This document shows, one piece after another, positions 1 through 9,700 of a stretch of DNA of 64,000 nucleotides. Every line of letters starts with the position of its first letter. Position 1 is the first letter of the stretch. Below the pieces are notes generated by a model, which worked only from the letters and a program-made list of their open reading frames with translations, did not search any database and was not told the origin of the DNA. This DNA comes from Loripinus fragilis (lineage: Eukaryota; Mollusca; Bivalvia; Lucinida; Lucinidae): contig OZ026527.1 in NCBI GenBank assembly GCA_964019695.1, forward strand, positions 79,340,831-79,404,830, read 5' to 3'. The position numbers were made by a program, and so were the translations under genes.

Positions 1-440
1 ACTGTTTAAGCCGAAATCATAATACTTGTCTAATAATGTCTAAGAAAATCTAGTTTTATCTTTTGGAAAAAAAAACAGGGCCTCGCCAACCAGAAAACCA
101 AAAGATCTAGCTGTCCCAATCAAATCTAGAGAGCATTCATCCATACAGGTCTACTCTACCAGGTACAGCAATATTCTGTCGCTGGGGTGGCATTGGGGGT
201 GCTGAGTGGGTCAAAAACTTTAGCATGGGGATTTGCGATGGCGCCCCATCGACTGCACATTCTAGTTTGAATTGTTACAACAACAATTAAGGGACTTTGA
301 GGCCTTGCTATGCAGTTATAATATATTGGCTACCTTTACTCTTATCACAACAGGGTTTTGAACTTGTATTGCATCTACCTGTATACATTTAGTTCATTGT
401 ATAGCCAGGGTATTATACATGTGACTGTGTACAGTCACAG
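1..440. other. No gene or recognisable element seen
   Basis: A+T-rich single-copy-looking sequence with no long reading frame, tRNA-like box or tandem repeat. A short near-palindrome (GACTGT-GT-ACAGTC) lies just before the next repeat begins. Confidence 0.5.
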
Positions 441-1250
441 ATTTATTATGCCCCGGCCATGACAATTGCTGGGGCATTAAATGTTACCCCTGTCGGTCCA
501 TCTGTCCTTCCGTACGTTTGTACATACTTCACACCCAGCGACGTCCGCTCTCTCAGTCAAATAGTTCTAATCAGAATTTTATGAAACTTGGTCACATTGT
601 TTAGTACCATAAAATCTTCTTCCAGTTCGATAATGGTCCATATCGCACCATGCCTTCATGAGTAATGGCCCTTTGTCTATGAAAATGCGCCATTTGAAAC
701 GATGTTCGCTCTCTAAATACTTTTGATCAGAATTTGATGAAACTTGGTCAGATTGTTTTGTAGCATGATGTCTTCTTCAAGATTGATTATGGTCCATACT
801 GCACGATGCTTTCAAGAGCTATGACTCTTTGTTTATGAACATTCATCGTTTCAAACAACTTCTGCTCTCTAAGATGAATAGTTTTGATGAGAATTTTATG
901 AAACTTGGTCACATTGTTTAATATTATAATGTCTTCTTCAAGCTTGATAATGGTTCATATCGCAACATGCTTTGAGGAGTTATTGCCCTCAGTTTGTGAA
1001 ATTTATCTTTTGAAACGACATCTGCTCTCTAAGATGAATATTTTCGATAAGAATTCAATGAAACATTGTCACATTGTTTAGTACCATAATGTCTTCTTCA
1101 AGTTCCAGAATGGCCCATATTGCATCATGCCTTCAGGAGTTATTGCCCTTTGTTTATGACAATTCCAGTGACATGCTTACACACACAATCACAGCCTCAA
1201 AGGCTGAAAGGAAAACTTGTTCAGTGTATATCACAACATTTGTAACCCCC
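441..1250 (+). repeat. Dispersed repeat family R1 with hairpin head and four ~159-bp tandem units
   Basis: The element begins with an inverted repeat, ATGCCCC ... GGGGCAT, at about 449-480. After it come about four tandem units of 158-160 bp, each with the same landmarks in order: 'ctctctaag', 'gatcagaattttatgaaac', 'ttggtcacattgttta', 'atgtcttcttcaag', 'atggtccatat' and 'gccctttgttta'. The same order recurs at 7738-8700 and, decayed, at 5870-6275. The hairpin head followed by internal tandem units resembles non-autonomous mobile elements of bivalves, but I cannot assign it to a named family. No coding capacity is visible. Confidence 0.8.
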
Positions 1251-1384
1251 TTTTGAAAACCATTTCTGTGCAAGGCATTCATATACTTTTCTCTTTCCTT
1301 TTTTTCAGATGAATGATGTGTGGAATCTTTCAGGCTAGCTAAAAAGAAATTTCAGCTTTAAACAAGAGATTTGCAGCACTTTAA

Positions 1385-1575
1385 ATAGAGGTAACTCTTT
1401 GCATGCTGGGTAATTTTGTATAATTTTTTGTCATCCGCAGATTTTTTCAAAATCAGCTTTTCAAAAATTTCTTTCAGGAATACATACCATCAGATTGTGA
1501 GCTTGGATCCAGGTCAGGCCAGACACTTTTTTGGGCTTTTCTTCCAAAAGTTATCAGCAGAAACTTGTGGGTTAA
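1385..1575 (+). repeat. Dispersed repeat, copy 1 (paired with 6590-6735)
   Basis: A stretch running from 'gtcatccgcagattttttc' through 'aatttctttcaggaatac' and 'gatccaggtcaggcc' to 'ttatcagcagaaac' aligns by eye with 6590-6735 (gtctgctgatttttttttc, ttctttcaagaataac, gatcaagcccaacac, ttatcaggagacaac). Both are imperfect. This looks like an old dispersed repeat of unknown type with no coding content. Confidence 0.5.
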
Positions 1576-1736
1576 GAATTAATTCTAGGAGATGCATTTA
1601 CAAGAAAATACATTATTTGACCTTTACCACATGAAATATTGCCCGGTACCCTCTACATCATGTGACCTAACTAGGTACAAAGTTTGAAGGTGCTTGGTCT
1701 AATGGTTTTGGAGTAGATACATTTACAAGAAATGTG

Positions 1737-1782
1737 ACAGACGGACGCACAGATGGATGGATGGACAGATGGACAATGGAGG
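1737..1782. repeat. Degenerate GATGGAC/GACGGAC simple repeat
   Basis: Runs of 'gacagacggacg' and 'gatggatggatggacagatgg' form a short imperfect microsatellite with a 4-7 bp register, downstream of the preceding dispersed repeat. Confidence 0.6.
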
Positions 1783-1921
1783 GACTTTGGTACAAAATTA
1801 ATATATCCTTTTTTTTCTAAAGAAAAAAGCGGGTGTTATAAAGAACTGTCTCATTGAGATATTGTACTTTTGAGTATTCAGAAAGTATGTTATGGTTGAG
1901 AATAAGAAAATTAATACTTGC

Positions 1922-2075
1922 ACTCCTGCCATGACAATAGCAGAGGCATTAAGTCTTACCTCTATCCAACCATCTGTTTATGTGTACGTCTTCCTCTGTT
2001 AGTCTGTCTATACATCTGTCAGTATGTGCCTACGTCAGCTCTCTAAGTTGAAAAGTTTTGATCAGAGTTTTACAT
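1922..2075 (+). repeat. R1 family, solitary head fragment
   Basis: The head motif recurs in decayed form ('tgccatgacaatagcagagg' then 'cattaagtcttacc'), followed by the pyrimidine-rich 'catctgt...gtacgtc' spacer and one partial body unit ('ctctaagttgaaaagttttg', 'atcagagttttac'). The copy then breaks off. Confidence 0.6.
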
Positions 2076-2200
2076 ACATGCCATAATCTCACGTGGTCAA
2101 TCTGTGAGATTTGAGAAAATTTAAGTGAGATTTCACAAAAATATGTGAGATTTTTTTCTCTATGCTATACATTGTAGGAAGTATTTTTGAAATTAAAAAC

Positions 2201-2559
2201 AGTCTATTATTTCATTTTGGAGATTATTTTTTAGTTCCGAAAACACCAGGTTTTAGTGATTGACAAAACGTATGTCAGGAATTGGTTATGTTGAACTATA
2301 TCAAGTGGCCAGCATAGTATTTATGAACAAAACATATGCCAGGAATAGGTTTTATTGACAAAAGTGTATGCCAGGATCAGGTTATGCTGATATCAAGTGT
2401 TAGCATTGTGATTATGAACAAAACATATGCCAGGAATAGGTTTTGTTGACAAAAGGTATGTCAAAAATAGGTAAAGCCAAACGTTGATTTGTTCTGTCAA
2501 TCAGTAAAATCTGATGTTTTCCCAACAAAAAAACAATTTCCAAAATGAAATAATAGACT
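2201..2559. mobile_element. MITE-like element with ~65-bp terminal inverted repeats and internal tandem repeats
   Basis: The left end starts AGTCTATTATTTCATTTTGG and the right end finishes with its reverse complement (ccaaaatgaaataatagact). The similarity continues inward for roughly 65 bp, including GTGATTGACA on the left and TGTCAATCAG on the right. The interior holds two ~96-bp direct repeats marked by 'atgccaggaataggttt' and 'gttatg(t/c)tga...tatcaagtg'. There is no reading frame of note. Long TIRs without coding capacity suggest a non-autonomous DNA transposon; the superfamily is unknown because I see no convincing target-site duplication. Confidence 0.75.
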
Positions 2560-2639
2560 ATTTGACATGATGATTTAAAGCTTATTTATTTGAAAGGCAT
2601 AAAATTAATGCTGCAAAGTTCTTTAAATTATTTAATAAA

Positions 2640-2775
2640 TGAGGGCCTGAAAACTTTTATCATTCAGGCTGTAAGTAAGTAAAGTCTTTATTTAAAGAGG
2701 ATGACAATTAACATTTAGTAGAACAACTTATCTTCCATGAGGCCCTCAAAATAAATGATAAAAGTTTACACAAAC
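2640..2775. repeat. Scrambled inverted-repeat pair
   Basis: TGAGGGCCT followed by AAACTTTTATCATT on the left is matched on the right by AGGCCCTCA and AATGATAAAAGTTT, but the two complementary blocks are in the same order on both sides, not mirrored. It may be a decayed foldback element. Confidence 0.4.
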
Positions 2776-3219
2776 TATCAAATTTGAAATTGTCAAACCC
2801 TGTTACTACTGAGCAAATCAATCCCAGAGCTTAACGCTAAATTTTGGCTAGACAATGAACTGAATGCACAAAAGTGGATCCTGCATGGTCAGCTGATCAG
2901 TTTCCACACTATTTCAAAAACGGGAATATATCTAGGTTCAGCAGGACAAGGGTAAATTTGATATCCTTTATTAATACCATTAGAGAGTCAAACAGTTAGG
3001 AACAAGATCTGGGTCAACATTTTGTCAGTCCTGATCTGGTTCTAAAATTGTTTACAACAGTTATCGACAGACATCAGTTGCAGGCAAAGGGTTAGCTGCA
3101 TCTATAATGACAGTCACAAAATGCTGAATAAGCTGCACCCAATAAATGACCAAACTAACCATTCTACTCCTTGAACACTTTAGAATGAATATGTGAACTA
3201 ACTTCTTGCAATTATCTGC
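2776..3219. other. No gene seen; dispersed-repeat remnants
   Basis: Contains 'ggtcagctgatcagtttcc' followed by 'acactatttcaaaaacggg', which is loosely repeated at about 4330-4400 ('ctgatcagtttgcttcagg', 'actgatttcaaaaaag'). No reading frame or RNA gene is recognised. Confidence 0.4.
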
Positions 3220-4012
3220 TATATACCCAACAAAAAAAGAAACACACCACTATGATTTTCCCCATTAAGTTCTCCTTTTAATACAAAAATGATAATTGTC
3301 ATAAAATATTCATTTCTGATAAAATCTGACTAAAACTGGAGTTTGGGGTAGATGAGTATCTGTACCTTCCATGTCTTGGGATCAAAACACAGTAAGGCAT
3401 ATGGTAAACGAGTGTTTGAAGTGTTTATTCAATGCTACTGTCTACATGGAATTCCAAGTATGTTTTTCATTTGCGAAGTATGAAAAAGATAGGTTGTCCT
3501 TATGTGAGACAACCAAATGTGGTTATTGATTTTTTTCTATTCCAAAATCCATTTACATCAGTTGGACCATTTAAGTTGATTAAAACACTGTTGAAATCTT
3601 TACATGTTTTGTAAGGTTTATCTCCAGTATGGAATTGTTATCAAAATGTAGTCACAAGGAAGGGGCTACCTAGCGTTCAATAATCGTGTATGATGAATTT
3701 AAAGATAAAATTTGCAAAGAATAAGTGTCTGAGTACATTTTGACATACTGAGACCAGTCCCATTGCTTGAACTTATCCAGCATAAAAGCATTATAAAAAA
3801 TGCTCATTTTCTGTGACTTTACAATTTGACCCCCACTTGGTTCATGAGCAATTTTCTTCAACACAATTTGACGCCTGATTACAAAAGACGTGTAACACAG
3901 GAGTACCTGACATTACCTTTGCACTGATATAAACTAAACTGGCCTATCCCTTGTGATCTTCCTGAGAGTTGAACAGTTCTATGTGGTGTGTTTCTTTTTT
4001 GTCGGGTATATA
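3220..4012. mobile_element. ~793-bp element with ~32-bp terminal inverted repeats
   Basis: The left end (3220-3253) reads TATATACCCAACAAAA then AAAGAAACACACCACTAT. The right end (3981-4012) is its reverse complement with one substitution (CCCGAC for CCCAAC) and one fewer A in the A-run. TA-rich steps flank both ends, which would fit a TA or TATATA target duplication. Inside, the longest frame is 64 codons on the minus strand (3670-3864) with no family I recognise. This is best read as a non-autonomous DNA transposon; the superfamily is unassigned. Confidence 0.7.
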
Positions 4013-4493
4013 CTCTAATTTTAAATCTTTAAAAAAATGTTTTTGTTTGTTAAGCCTTTACCGAAACAATGCAAAGGTTTTAGTAAAGACCAGTAAGAAT
4101 GGCAAGTGTAGCAGAAATAGTTCAGAAATTAACATGATGGTACTAGAGTTGCATCTAGTATAATATTGATTTTAAGCATGTCAATTTATACAAACAAGGC
4201 AACAAATGCTGAACCTTTACCATGCTTTACTACACTCTTCCCCACTTTAAACCTAACCAACTTACAGGGTTCCACTTAATTGAATTAAATGCATTATTAA
4301 ATGAAGAGAAGAAAACAGTATGCAACCTGATCAGTTTGCTTCAGGATCCAGCTGACTCGGTTCTATACTGATTTCAAAAAAGAATATCTCCAATTTCAGC
4401 ATGGTACGGGTTAAAAGATTTACTTTTTATATTATTTACAGGTCATCATATGTTTTATAAACTATCTCAGCAGTAAATTCAACAAAAATGTAT
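4013..4493. other. No gene seen
   Basis: A+T-rich sequence. The part at about 4320-4400 resembles 2860-2930 and is probably a dispersed-repeat fragment. Confidence 0.4.
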
Positions 4494-4822
4494 CTGCCGC
4501 GTAGCGCAGTCGGTAACGTGTCTGGCAACAGATGCGAGTCTGACTGCAGATCCAGGGGTCGTGAGTTCCATCCCGGCCCGGTCCCATACTTTCGTTGATA
4601 TTGATCATGAATTATATGTCTACGGTCATTCTCCTCCCTTCCGCTGAATCATTCAAGAAGGGTTGTTGTCAGTTACAAGCGAAAGTATGTGCACGAAGTA
4701 CTGGTTAACTGCTTGTTCAAGCTTGCCCAGGAAAAAGTGTGGCTAGGTGAACTGACCGTCCCGCCATGACCATAGCTGTTGACTTGGGAGGTAAAGCAAC
4801 ACAACAAACAAAAAGACAAAAA
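4494..4822 (+). mobile_element. tRNA-derived SINE (family S1)
   Basis: The head has a pol III A box (TAGCGCAGTCGG at about 4502) and a B box-like GAGTTCCATCCC about 60 bp downstream, the normal tRNA spacing. A ~240-bp body unrelated to tRNA follows ('gaagggttgttgtcagttac', 'gcgaaagtatgtgcacgaag', 'gaactgaccgtcccgcc'), ending in an A-rich, CAACAAACAAAAAG-like tail. Length and architecture are typical of a SINE, not a functional tRNA, because no acceptor stem closes around the boxes. A head-only fragment of the same family lies at 8700-8745. Confidence 0.8.
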
Positions 4823-5259
4823 TGTATCAAGTGATAATTTTATGGAGAAGAAATTAAGGATACTGCCTACTTATGACTATTTCTTATGAGTGTTGATCCA
4901 TATCGGCTAGCTGATCAGGATCCACACTGTAACATTTGAAAGTTAAAGAATAAACATAGCTTAAACAGTAAATAGATAGAGGAAAAATGAACATATATAC
5001 AATATAAAATATATACAAACATGACTTAAAAATAACAGTTAGAATTTAAAAGATTCTGGTTGAGTGATCATTTTCTTATTCAAGAGCTAGTTTAAACATC
5101 TTTTATGGAATGTTTCTTGAGTTTCGGCACTTTTAACTACTTCAGGCAAGCTGTTCCCAATCAAGCATCCAGAATAAATATCTTATGCTCTACTTAGAGC
5201 ATTCAGTTTTGGTTGTAGCATTCATATCTTTTAAATCAAAATAAATAATCATTAATTTA
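4823..5259. other. No gene seen
   Basis: A+T-rich, with 'gctagctgatcaggatccac' near 4905 resembling the dispersed GATCAG sequences elsewhere. A 63-codon minus-strand frame at 5190-5381 overlaps the next repeat and has no recognisable features. Confidence 0.4.
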
Positions 5260-5289
5260 CAAAATAAAATGCTTGGTGTAAACAGGGTG

Positions 5290-5405
5290 CACAGGCTTGA
5301 AAAGTACTTGAATTTAGAGGGCTTTCTTGAAAAGTCCTTGAAAATTAAATATGCCTTGAAAAGGACTGGAACATCATTCAAAGGCCTTGAAAAGTCCTTG
5401 AATTC
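5290..5405. repeat. Degenerate ~31-bp tandem repeat (TTGAAAAGTCCTTGAA)
   Basis: Four imperfect copies of a motif close to CTTGAAAAGTCCTTGAA occur between 5297 and 5401, spaced 30-45 bp apart. One copy carries an inverted-looking change (aaggactgg). A further isolated copy sits near 5634-5655 ('agtccttgaaagttcttgaa'). Confidence 0.65.
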
Positions 5406-5453
5406 TTCTATTTTCTGTAGGAATTAACACTGTTGATAGAGATCTAAATCAGA

Positions 5454-5510
5454 ATAAAACTGTTGTGCCTTTATTAAATGCTGCACCAATTAAAGGCACA
5501 ACAATTTTAT
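5454..5510. other. Strong 20-bp inverted repeat (hairpin)
   Basis: The left arm 5454-5473 (ATAAAACTGTTGTGCCTTTA) pairs with the right arm 5491-5510 (TAAAGGCACAACAATTTTAT) at 19 of 20 positions across a 17-base loop. It could be the ends of a minimal foldback element or an RNA hairpin precursor; nothing in the sequence decides. Confidence 0.7.
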
Positions 5511-5869
5511 ACTAATTTGCTAGTACTAATTTCTCCATTATCTCACTCTAGCATTTCTGAAGTAGAATTTTAACTCTAAAATCAGGATTTTTCGTAAACT
5601 TTTAGACCTTGAAAACTGTAGGATAATCTTATGTAGTCCTTGAAAGTTCTTGAATTTTACTCAAACTTGCCTGTATGAACTCTGTGTAAAGGACAAGCAA
5701 TGTTCAAAGTTCTCACTAGGACTTTGAAACAAGAGTTTTAGAATCCATTCATGGAAAAAGATGGAGTCAGAATTGAAAAGTTGGAGTTTCACCTGGATAA
5801 CTTGGAGTTATTAGTTTTAGCCGAAATATGAAAAGTTTAATTACAGACATTTTTATTTTCTATAATATA

Positions 5870-6275
5870 TGGCAATTTCTATTATACGGTTTTTAAATTG
5901 AGTACTTTTGATCAGAATTGTATAAAACTTATTAACAATTTTATGTACCAAAATATCTTTTGTAAGTTCAAACAAAATCTGTATTGCAATATTCCTTTGT
6001 GAGTTGTTACCCTTTGATCATTAAATTTTACCATTATTTGTAATGTTTATATCTCTTTATCAAGTAATTTCAAATGACACTTTATAAAACTTAGACACAG
6101 TGCTTAAAATCAAATAATTCTTGCTCAAGTTCAAAGATGATCCATATTGTCTTTTGACTTCAAGAGCTATTATTCTTTGTTAATAAGAATATGTCTTTTT
6201 GACTTTTGTTTGTGAGAATATGCAAATTTTGCAACAACATGGGCATCTGTGTCCTCTGGACACATTTCTAGTCAA
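5870..6275 (+). repeat. R1 family, decayed copy with canonical 3' end
   Basis: Diverged body units are recognisable by 'gagtacttttgatcagaatt', 'accaaaatatcttttgtaag' and 'gttacc(c)tttg'. The copy ends in 'catctgtgtcctctggacac' then 'atttctagt', which I take as the 3' terminus of the family. It is more diverged than the copies at 441 and 7738. Confidence 0.6.
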
Positions 6276-6281
6276 TGTTTG

Positions 6282-6475
6282 TTTGATTTGATTCTTAATG
6301 CCAGAGTTAACAATTTTTCAGTTATGTCAGGATGGGTCTTCCTGGGTTGAACCATTTTTAATCAGGGATTAGTGTGTCTTGCACAAGGACACAATGCAGT
6401 GCCAAGGGTGAGGCTCAAACCCACAACCCCTCAATCTCAAGTCAAGCACTCTACCACTGAGCCACTGTGCTCCCT
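6282..6475 (-). mobile_element. tRNA-derived SINE (family S2), full-length but diverged
   Basis: Read on the minus strand, the 5' end carries an A box-like TGGCTCAGTGGTAGAGTGC and a B box region GGTTTGAGCC (diverged from GGTTCGAGCC), and the 3' end is AATCAAATCAAAC. Four other copies occur at 9128, 29689, 55797 and 63403, all in the same orientation. This copy is the most diverged full-length one. The A box sequence and box spacing support tRNA origin. Confidence 0.85.
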
Positions 6476-6589
6476 AATCAAATATGTAATTTTATCTTGA
6501 GACCTGGTCAAAGTTGCATGCTGTATCTGAATTTTCAAGAATCTAGAAAGTCTCTTACCTTAATGCCTGTTGGCTAATTTGCATGTGTT

Positions 6590-6735
6590 TTTGATGTCTG
6601 CTGATTTTTTTTTCAAAATAAAAGTTTCGGGAAATTCTTTCAAGAATAACATTATTGTTTCAAACAGCTTGTATTCAGATCAAGCCCAACACTCTAGGTC
6701 AAAACCTTTTGCAAAGATTATCAGGAGACAACAAC
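6590..6735 (+). repeat. Dispersed repeat, copy 2 (paired with 1385-1575)
   Basis: Aligns by eye with the copy near 1440-1575 through the poly-T stretch, 'ttctttcaagaataac' and 'aagattatcaggagacaac'. No coding content. Confidence 0.45.
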
Positions 6736-6742
6736 ACAAAAG

Positions 6743-6800
6743 AACGGAGCGCAATTGCTCAGTGGTAGAGTGGGGGGAAGGAGGGGAGGGAGAGAGCCCG
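6743..6800 (+). other. tRNA-like A-box sequence next to a G-rich tract
   Basis: GAGCGCAATTGCTCAGTGGTAGAG matches a tRNA D-arm/A box, but the expected B box is replaced by a G-rich tract (gggggaaggaggggagg) and 'gagcccgggaaccccc'. It is a decayed SINE or tRNA pseudogene head at best. Confidence 0.35.
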
Positions 6801-7155
6801 GGAACCCCCTTAATGAGAGGAGAAGAAGCCCCCCTCTTGTGCTCTCCACCCTCTTGTGCCTTTGGCACTTGATGGTTTCCTCAGCAAGACCACTTTTAAA
6901 TACGTGTGATGGCCCTGGTGGGGGACATAACTTCTCTGAATTAGCTTGTTGGATTTATATTGTCCATAAATGTCAGACCAATGAAAAAAGTAAGTTCACT
7001 GGTCTTTGATTTTTGTGTTGCCTGCGAACCATGGCCACACATAGGGATCATTACTCGGCCAGTGTTGTCTTTGACATCACAGCGTCACACCGTTTGTTTC
7101 CAATTGATAACTTATGAAAGGATGCATCAATTTGATTTCAGTGTGAAAATTTCAA

Positions 7156-7340
7156 ACTTGGCAATTTGATGGAAAACCCGCTTTTTAAGATTGCTTTTCT
7201 GACTGATCAAAACACACTTGGCAATTTGATGGAAAACCCGCTTTTTAAGATTGCTTTTCTGACTGATCAAAACACACTTGGCAATTTGATGGAAAACCCG
7301 CTATTTAAGATTGCTTTTCTGACTGATCAAAACACACTTG
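7156..7340. repeat. Three perfect-length 60-bp tandem repeats
   Basis: The unit (ACTTGGCAATTTGATGGAAA to ...CTGATCAAAACAC) occurs three times at exactly 60-bp spacing with a single substitution in the third copy (ctttttaag to ctatttaag). Because 60 is divisible by three, a 70-codon plus-strand frame stays open across it (7166-7378). I take the frame as incidental. Confidence 0.95.
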
Positions 7341-7737
7341 AGATAAGTCCTTCACATTTCTGGTTGTCACATGTCTAGGCTGCCATTTCGTGCAGTTGGA
7401 TCTCTTAGGTAGTGGATTTCTGAAGGCATAAACTGTGATAGATTTCTGTTCAAATTTGCAACCTGAAATATTGGACCCCTGTCACATTTAAATGGCTTTC
7501 ATGTGTTTCCTCGTGACAACTTCCATACAAATTTTACTGTTATGCATAACCCAGTATTTGAACATTAAGATACACTTTCATTTGCATTCTTTGTTTGCAT
7601 AATTTTGTATATAGATGGCAAACAATTCAACTGTCACGTTTTCACTTTTGTTCAGTATTATAGTAAAGTATTAAAAAATACAGGTCAAGTTCGAAATTGG
7701 AGATAATCAGCAAAATTTTGACCAAGTTATGGCCCTT

Positions 7738-8700
7738 TTTATGCCCCCCCCCCATAACAATGGCCGGGGCATTAAGTTTTACCCCTGTCCATCCGTCCAC
7801 CTGTACCTACGGACGTAATACTTTAGTACGCATGTCCATACGTCTGTCCAACGACATCCGCTCTCTAAGTCGATTACTTTTTATCAGAATTTTATGAAAC
7901 TTGGTCACATTGTTTAGTACCATGATTTCCTCTTCAAGTTCGATAATGGTCCATATCGCACCCCCTGATCGCACCATGCTTTCATTAGTTTATATAATGG
8001 CCCTTTGTTTATGAAAATTCACCATTTGAAATGATGTCCGCTCTCTAAGTCGAATATTTTTTATCAGAATTTTATGAAAATTGGTCACATTGTTAAGTAC
8101 CACGATGTCTTCTTCAAATTCGATAATGGTTTGTATTGCACCATGCTTTCAGTAATTATGGCCCTTTGTTTATGAAAATTCACCATTTGAAACGATGTCG
8201 GCTCTCTAAGTTGAATACTTTTGATCAGATTTTTATGAAACTTGGTCACATTGTTTAGTACCATAATGTCTTATGGTCCATATTGCACCATGCTTTCAGT
8301 AGTTATGACCCTTTGTTTATGAATATTCACCATTTGAAACAATGTCTGCTCTCTAAGTCCAATACTTTTGATTAGAATTTTATGAAACTTGGTCACATTG
8401 TTTAGTACCATGATGTCTTCTTCAAATTCGATAATGGTCCATATCACACCATGCTTTCAGTAGTTATGGCCCTTTGTTTATGAAAATTCACCATTTGAAA
8501 CCATGTCCACTCTCTAAGTTGAATACTTTTGATCAGAATTTTATGGAACTTGGTCACATTGTTTAGTACCATGATGTCTTCTTCAAGTTCAATAATGGTC
8601 CATATTGCACCATGCTTTAAGGAGTTATTGCCCTTAGTTTATGAAAAATTGTCGGTTGAAACGACGTCTGCTCTATAAGATGAATAGTTTTGATTATAAC
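7738..8700 (+). repeat. R1 family, long copy with 5-6 tandem ~160-bp units
   Basis: Starts with the hairpin head (ATGCCCCC ... GGGGCAT at 7741-7772), then a pyrimidine-rich 'ccatccgtccacctgt' spacer, then units beginning 'ctctctaag' near 7861, 8041, 8202, 8350 and 8511, with a partial one near 8670. These units are closer to each other than those at 441-1250. One unit has an apparent internal deletion ('accataatgtcttatggtcc' near 8262). The end is replaced by a SINE fragment. Confidence 0.85.
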
Positions 8701-8745
8701 AGGGCCATGTAGTGCTGTCAGTAATGTGTCTGGCTATAGATGCAT
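8701..8745 (+). mobile_element. S1 SINE head fragment
   Basis: 'gggccatgtagtgctgtcag' and 'taatgtgtctggctatagatgc' match the A-box half of the S1 SINE head at 4494 (cgcgtagcgcagtcggtaac, gtgtctggcaacagatgc) with mutations, then similarity stops before the B box. It lies at the broken end of the R1 copy. Confidence 0.5.
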
Positions 8746-9127
8746 GTAAAATTTCACAAGAGCTAAGTCAATTGTCAATATTATTTACCATAATTTTGCA
8801 TAATTGAAAGAAAAATAGTAAGTGAGTATGATCAGGAAATACCACAATCACAAACTGCAGACAACCCCGTGGCACCGCGAGGAAGAGCCGCTCAACCATC
8901 ACGAGACACCAGGAAGACAAATTAAGCAAAGCAACCAGCTCTCTCTTCCCCATCAAGATGATTGCAATACTAGAATGGACATAAAGTAACGTACAACAAA
9001 ACATAGAACAATTACAGACTCCCACAATGGGGGTGACAATAAACAAAAAGTAAACAACAACAGAACAACAAATGGGATTTTAGTTCAAAGGCCTACGTCT
9101 GATCCCTTGAGTGTACTTAGGGTGTGT
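8746..9127. other. No gene seen; A/C-rich stretch
   Basis: Contains an A/C-rich stretch with a 92-codon minus-strand open frame (8768-9046) that has no recognisable domain. A dispersed repeat is likely but unproven. Confidence 0.35.
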
Positions 9128-9340
9128 GGCGTTTTGTTTGATTTGATTCTTTACTTCCCATCAACAATCTTTCAGTTAAATAGGGACGTGTCTTCCTGGG
9201 TTGAACCAGTACTGAGTACTAAGCTAGAATAAATGTGTCTTGCTCAAAGACCACAACGCAGTGAGGCCAGTGAGGCTCAAACCCGGGGCCTCTCGGTCTT
9301 GAGTCAAGCACTTCACCACTGAGCCACTTCGCTCCCCTGG
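9128..9340 (-). mobile_element. tRNA-derived SINE (family S2), near full length
   Basis: Same organisation as the copy at 29689: on the minus strand, an A box-like GTGGCTCAGTGGTGAAGTGC, a B box-like GGGTTTGAGCC, and the shared 3' half ending GAATCAAATCAAAC. It differs by scattered substitutions and a short duplication ('agtactgagtactaag'). Confidence 0.85.
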
Positions 9341-9402
9341 GTGTATGGTGCTGCCAAAATTAAATTTTTTCATAATATAGTCATGTTGCATACCAAATTA
9401 AG

Positions 9403-9700
9403 GGACATCACACATGCAGGAATCTGGTAGCCAAGGGCAGTGAATATCTTATCATTGTAAGTGCTGTACTTGTATCACTGTTAGAGCATGTTACATATAG
9501 CCAAGGGCAGGGAATATCTTGTCATTGTAAGTGCTGCACTTGTATCACGGTAGCCAAGGGCAGTGAATATCTTATCATTGTAAGTGCTGTACTTGTATCA
9601 CTGGGACATCACACATGCAGGAACCTGGTAGCCAAGGGCAGCGAATATCTTATCATTGTAAGTGCTGCACTTGTATCACTGTTAGAGCATGTTACAGGGA
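9403..9700. repeat. Compound repeat related to the 75-bp satellite
   Basis: The block 'agccaagggcagtgaatatc' + 'ttatcattgtaagtgctg' + 'tacttgtatcactg' occurs four times (about 9430, 9499, 9551 and 9630). A longer ~200-bp unit beginning 'gggacatcacacatgcagg' repeats at 9403 and 9603. The 'tcattgtaagtgctgtac...gtatcactgttag' core is the same as in the satellite at 11.0-12.3 kb, so this is a diverged outlier of that family about 1.4 kb from the main array. Confidence 0.85.
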
